DNA from: JBGRQB01 sp041725875
GTDB lineage: Bacteria > Bacteroidota > Ignavibacteria > Ignavibacteriales > Melioribacteraceae
Reading direction: 5' to 3'
Length of the DNA: 15,420 bases
NCBI GenBank assembly: GCA_041725875.1
Contig: JBGRQB010000100.1
Span: 1 to 15,420 of the forward strand
How positions within the stretch are numbered: position 1 is the stretch's first letter; every line of letters starts with the position of its first letter. Made by a program: the position numbers and the translations under genes. Of the stretch, positions 14,727-15,420 are shown piece after piece. Under the pieces are notes generated by a model. It saw only the letters and a program-made list of their open reading frames with translations, was not told where the DNA came from and did no database searches.

Positions 14727-14820
14727 AAGAGTGCCCTGCATCAAACTAATTGATGTTCTAAGGTTACCAGCCTTGAGGATACTCTGTTTAGGCGAAAGTG
14801 CTCCTACACTTTCGTCTTTA
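14727..14820 (+). ncRNA. Candidate structured RNA: three-way junction plus terminator-like hairpin
   Basis: Pairings read by eye on the plus strand: P1 14728-14732 with 14781-14785, extended by G-U 33/80 and CCT/AGG 14735-14737 with 14776-14778 around one mismatch; P2 CATCAA (14739-14744) with TTGATG (14750-14755); P3 AAGG (14760-14763) with CCTT (14771-14774). Then comes a separate 8-bp hairpin CGAAAGTG (14793-14800) / CACTTTCG (14807-14814) and a T-rich tail (TCTTTATTTTATTTT). The T tail suits the plus strand, but no plus-strand gene is near. The stretch is also in the leader of the minus-strand 587-residue gene and could be a cis element there. No known riboswitch family was recognised. 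Confidence 0.35.
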
Positions 14821-14828
14821 TTTTATTT

Positions 14829-15420
14829 TCAGGGTGCTGCCTCCTCTTTTAATTTTCCTTTATATATGTAATAATCTTGATTCTCTTTGTTTTTTACTAC
14901 AACATAAATCATTGTTTCAGCTATGGTTATGTTTATTATTTCATGATTTTCCTTTACATTAAACAGATATTGAAAATCTGTTCCGTTATAGTGCGCTACT
15001 CCATCTTCAGCAAATAGAAATAAATCTTTTAATGATCGCCCTTCAAATCCTCCTGTGTATTTACTGTCACTTGTATTTATGAGTTTAACAAACTTTCCTT
15101 CACTATATTCTGATATATACCGATCATAAAAAAAATAACTCTCTCCATTAATCTGTCTCTGTGCACCCAATTTAAAATCATCAATTTGATCTTCATAAAC
15201 TAAATCAATTTCCTTACCATTAAATGAATACAATTGTGGGAGCCAGGTTTTCTTTTTATCCAAGCTACTACCTTGAATATAATATTTACCTTTTTCTTCT
15301 GAAGGATATAGAGTATACAACAAACTCTGGATTGTCGGCAAAGAGATATTCTTCCACCCTGTTCCATCATAATGAAGTATCACTCCGTTTGCTATTATAT
15401 CACCCTTAGGTTCTTTATAT
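14829..15420 (-). CDS. Hypothetical beta-propeller-like protein, 5' part missing
   Basis: The frame is open from the window edge to the stop (TGA, 14829-14831), so at least 196 residues of the C-terminal part are present and the true start lies beyond the right edge; a GTG at 15381-15383 is inside the frame and not evidence of a start. The sequence has recurring 'I(L/A)HY(D/N)GT' elements: VILHYDGTGWKNI near the window edge and VAHYNGTDFQYL about 80-90 codons before the stop. Such motifs are seen in propeller-like surface proteins of this group, where each blade reports a GxxxHYxGxxW unit. Beta-strand alternation (YIYKGKL) and the absence of charged clusters fit an exported protein, but no signal peptide is visible since the start is missing. 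It is followed by the structured intergenic region and then a sorting-domain gene on the same strand. The family assignment is tentative. Confidence 0.6.
   Translation of the reverse strand, partial: YKEPKGDIIANGVILHYDGTGWKNISLPTIQSLLYTLYPSEEKGKYYIQGSSLDKKKTWLPQLYSFNGKEIDLVYEDQIDDFKLGAQRQINGESYFFYDRYISEYSEGKFVKLINTSDSKYTGGFEGRSLKDLFLFAEDGVAHYNGTDFQYLFNVKENHEIINITIAETMIYVVVKNKENQDYYIYKGKLKEEAAP

Noticed and set aside
14727..14820. Hammerhead ribozyme or known riboswitch in the intergenic region
   Set aside because: The three-way junction lacks the CUGAUGA/GAAA core, and no consensus of a common riboswitch was found.
1..15420. Mobile elements, CRISPR arrays or defence systems
   Set aside because: No transposase, integrase, direct-repeat array, target duplications or defence-family motifs were seen on either strand.

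Overview
The window comes from an AT-rich member of the Bacteroidota/Chlorobiota superphylum, most likely Ignavibacteria or a relative. The clearest sign is that two secreted proteins end in a T9SS type-A style sorting domain of the 'NPFNPxTxIxY ... LG(R/Q)E(I/V)KTLV ... SGxY' form that is abundant in that group. The LytS/LytTR two-component pair and the S9 peptidase, which resembles dipeptidyl-peptidase 5, fit this placement. No phage, plasmid, CRISPR, IS element, tRNA or rRNA was recognised, and the region reads as ordinary chromosome rich in cell-surface genes.

Layout from left to right: (1) 1-2343, minus: the first 781 codons of leucyl-tRNA synthetase, which runs off the left edge. (2) 2608-3252, minus: a small lipoprotein with a carbohydrate-binding-like fold. 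(3) 3529-6729, minus: a 1066-residue secreted HYR/cadherin-like/CSPG-like modular protein with a sorting domain, in which a domain of about 200 residues appears to be inserted inside the second HYR module. (4) 6730-6886: a divergent promoter region. (5) 6887-9267, plus: an S9 peptidase closely followed by a DUF1232 membrane protein. (6) A bidirectional terminator at 9274-9304. (7) 9317-12186, minus: a LytS-type histidine kinase and a LytTR response regulator overlapping by ATGA, then a surface protein built of short repeats. (8) 12327-12860, plus: an ADP-ribose-pyrophosphatase-like Nudix hydrolase, ended by a long hairpin. (9) 12931-14694, minus: a second sorting-domain protein. (10) 14727-14820: an intergenic stretch that folds on paper into a three-way junction plus a terminator-like hairpin. 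(11) 14829-15420, minus: the 3' part of a gene for a repeat/propeller-like protein.

Functionally the window mixes housekeeping genes (LeuRS, Nudix) with envelope and export functions: two T9SS cargo proteins, a lipoprotein, a periplasmic peptidase and an outer-surface repeat protein. The histidine kinase/regulator pair sits directly upstream of the surface protein on the same strand and is its most likely regulator, but this is inferred from position only.

No clearly new multi-gene system is visible. The most unusual items are the nested HYR domain insertion, the intergenic structured-RNA candidate at 14727-14820, a strong sigma70-like promoter whose start falls on a 10-bp palindrome, and an inverted repeat in front of the surface-protein gene.
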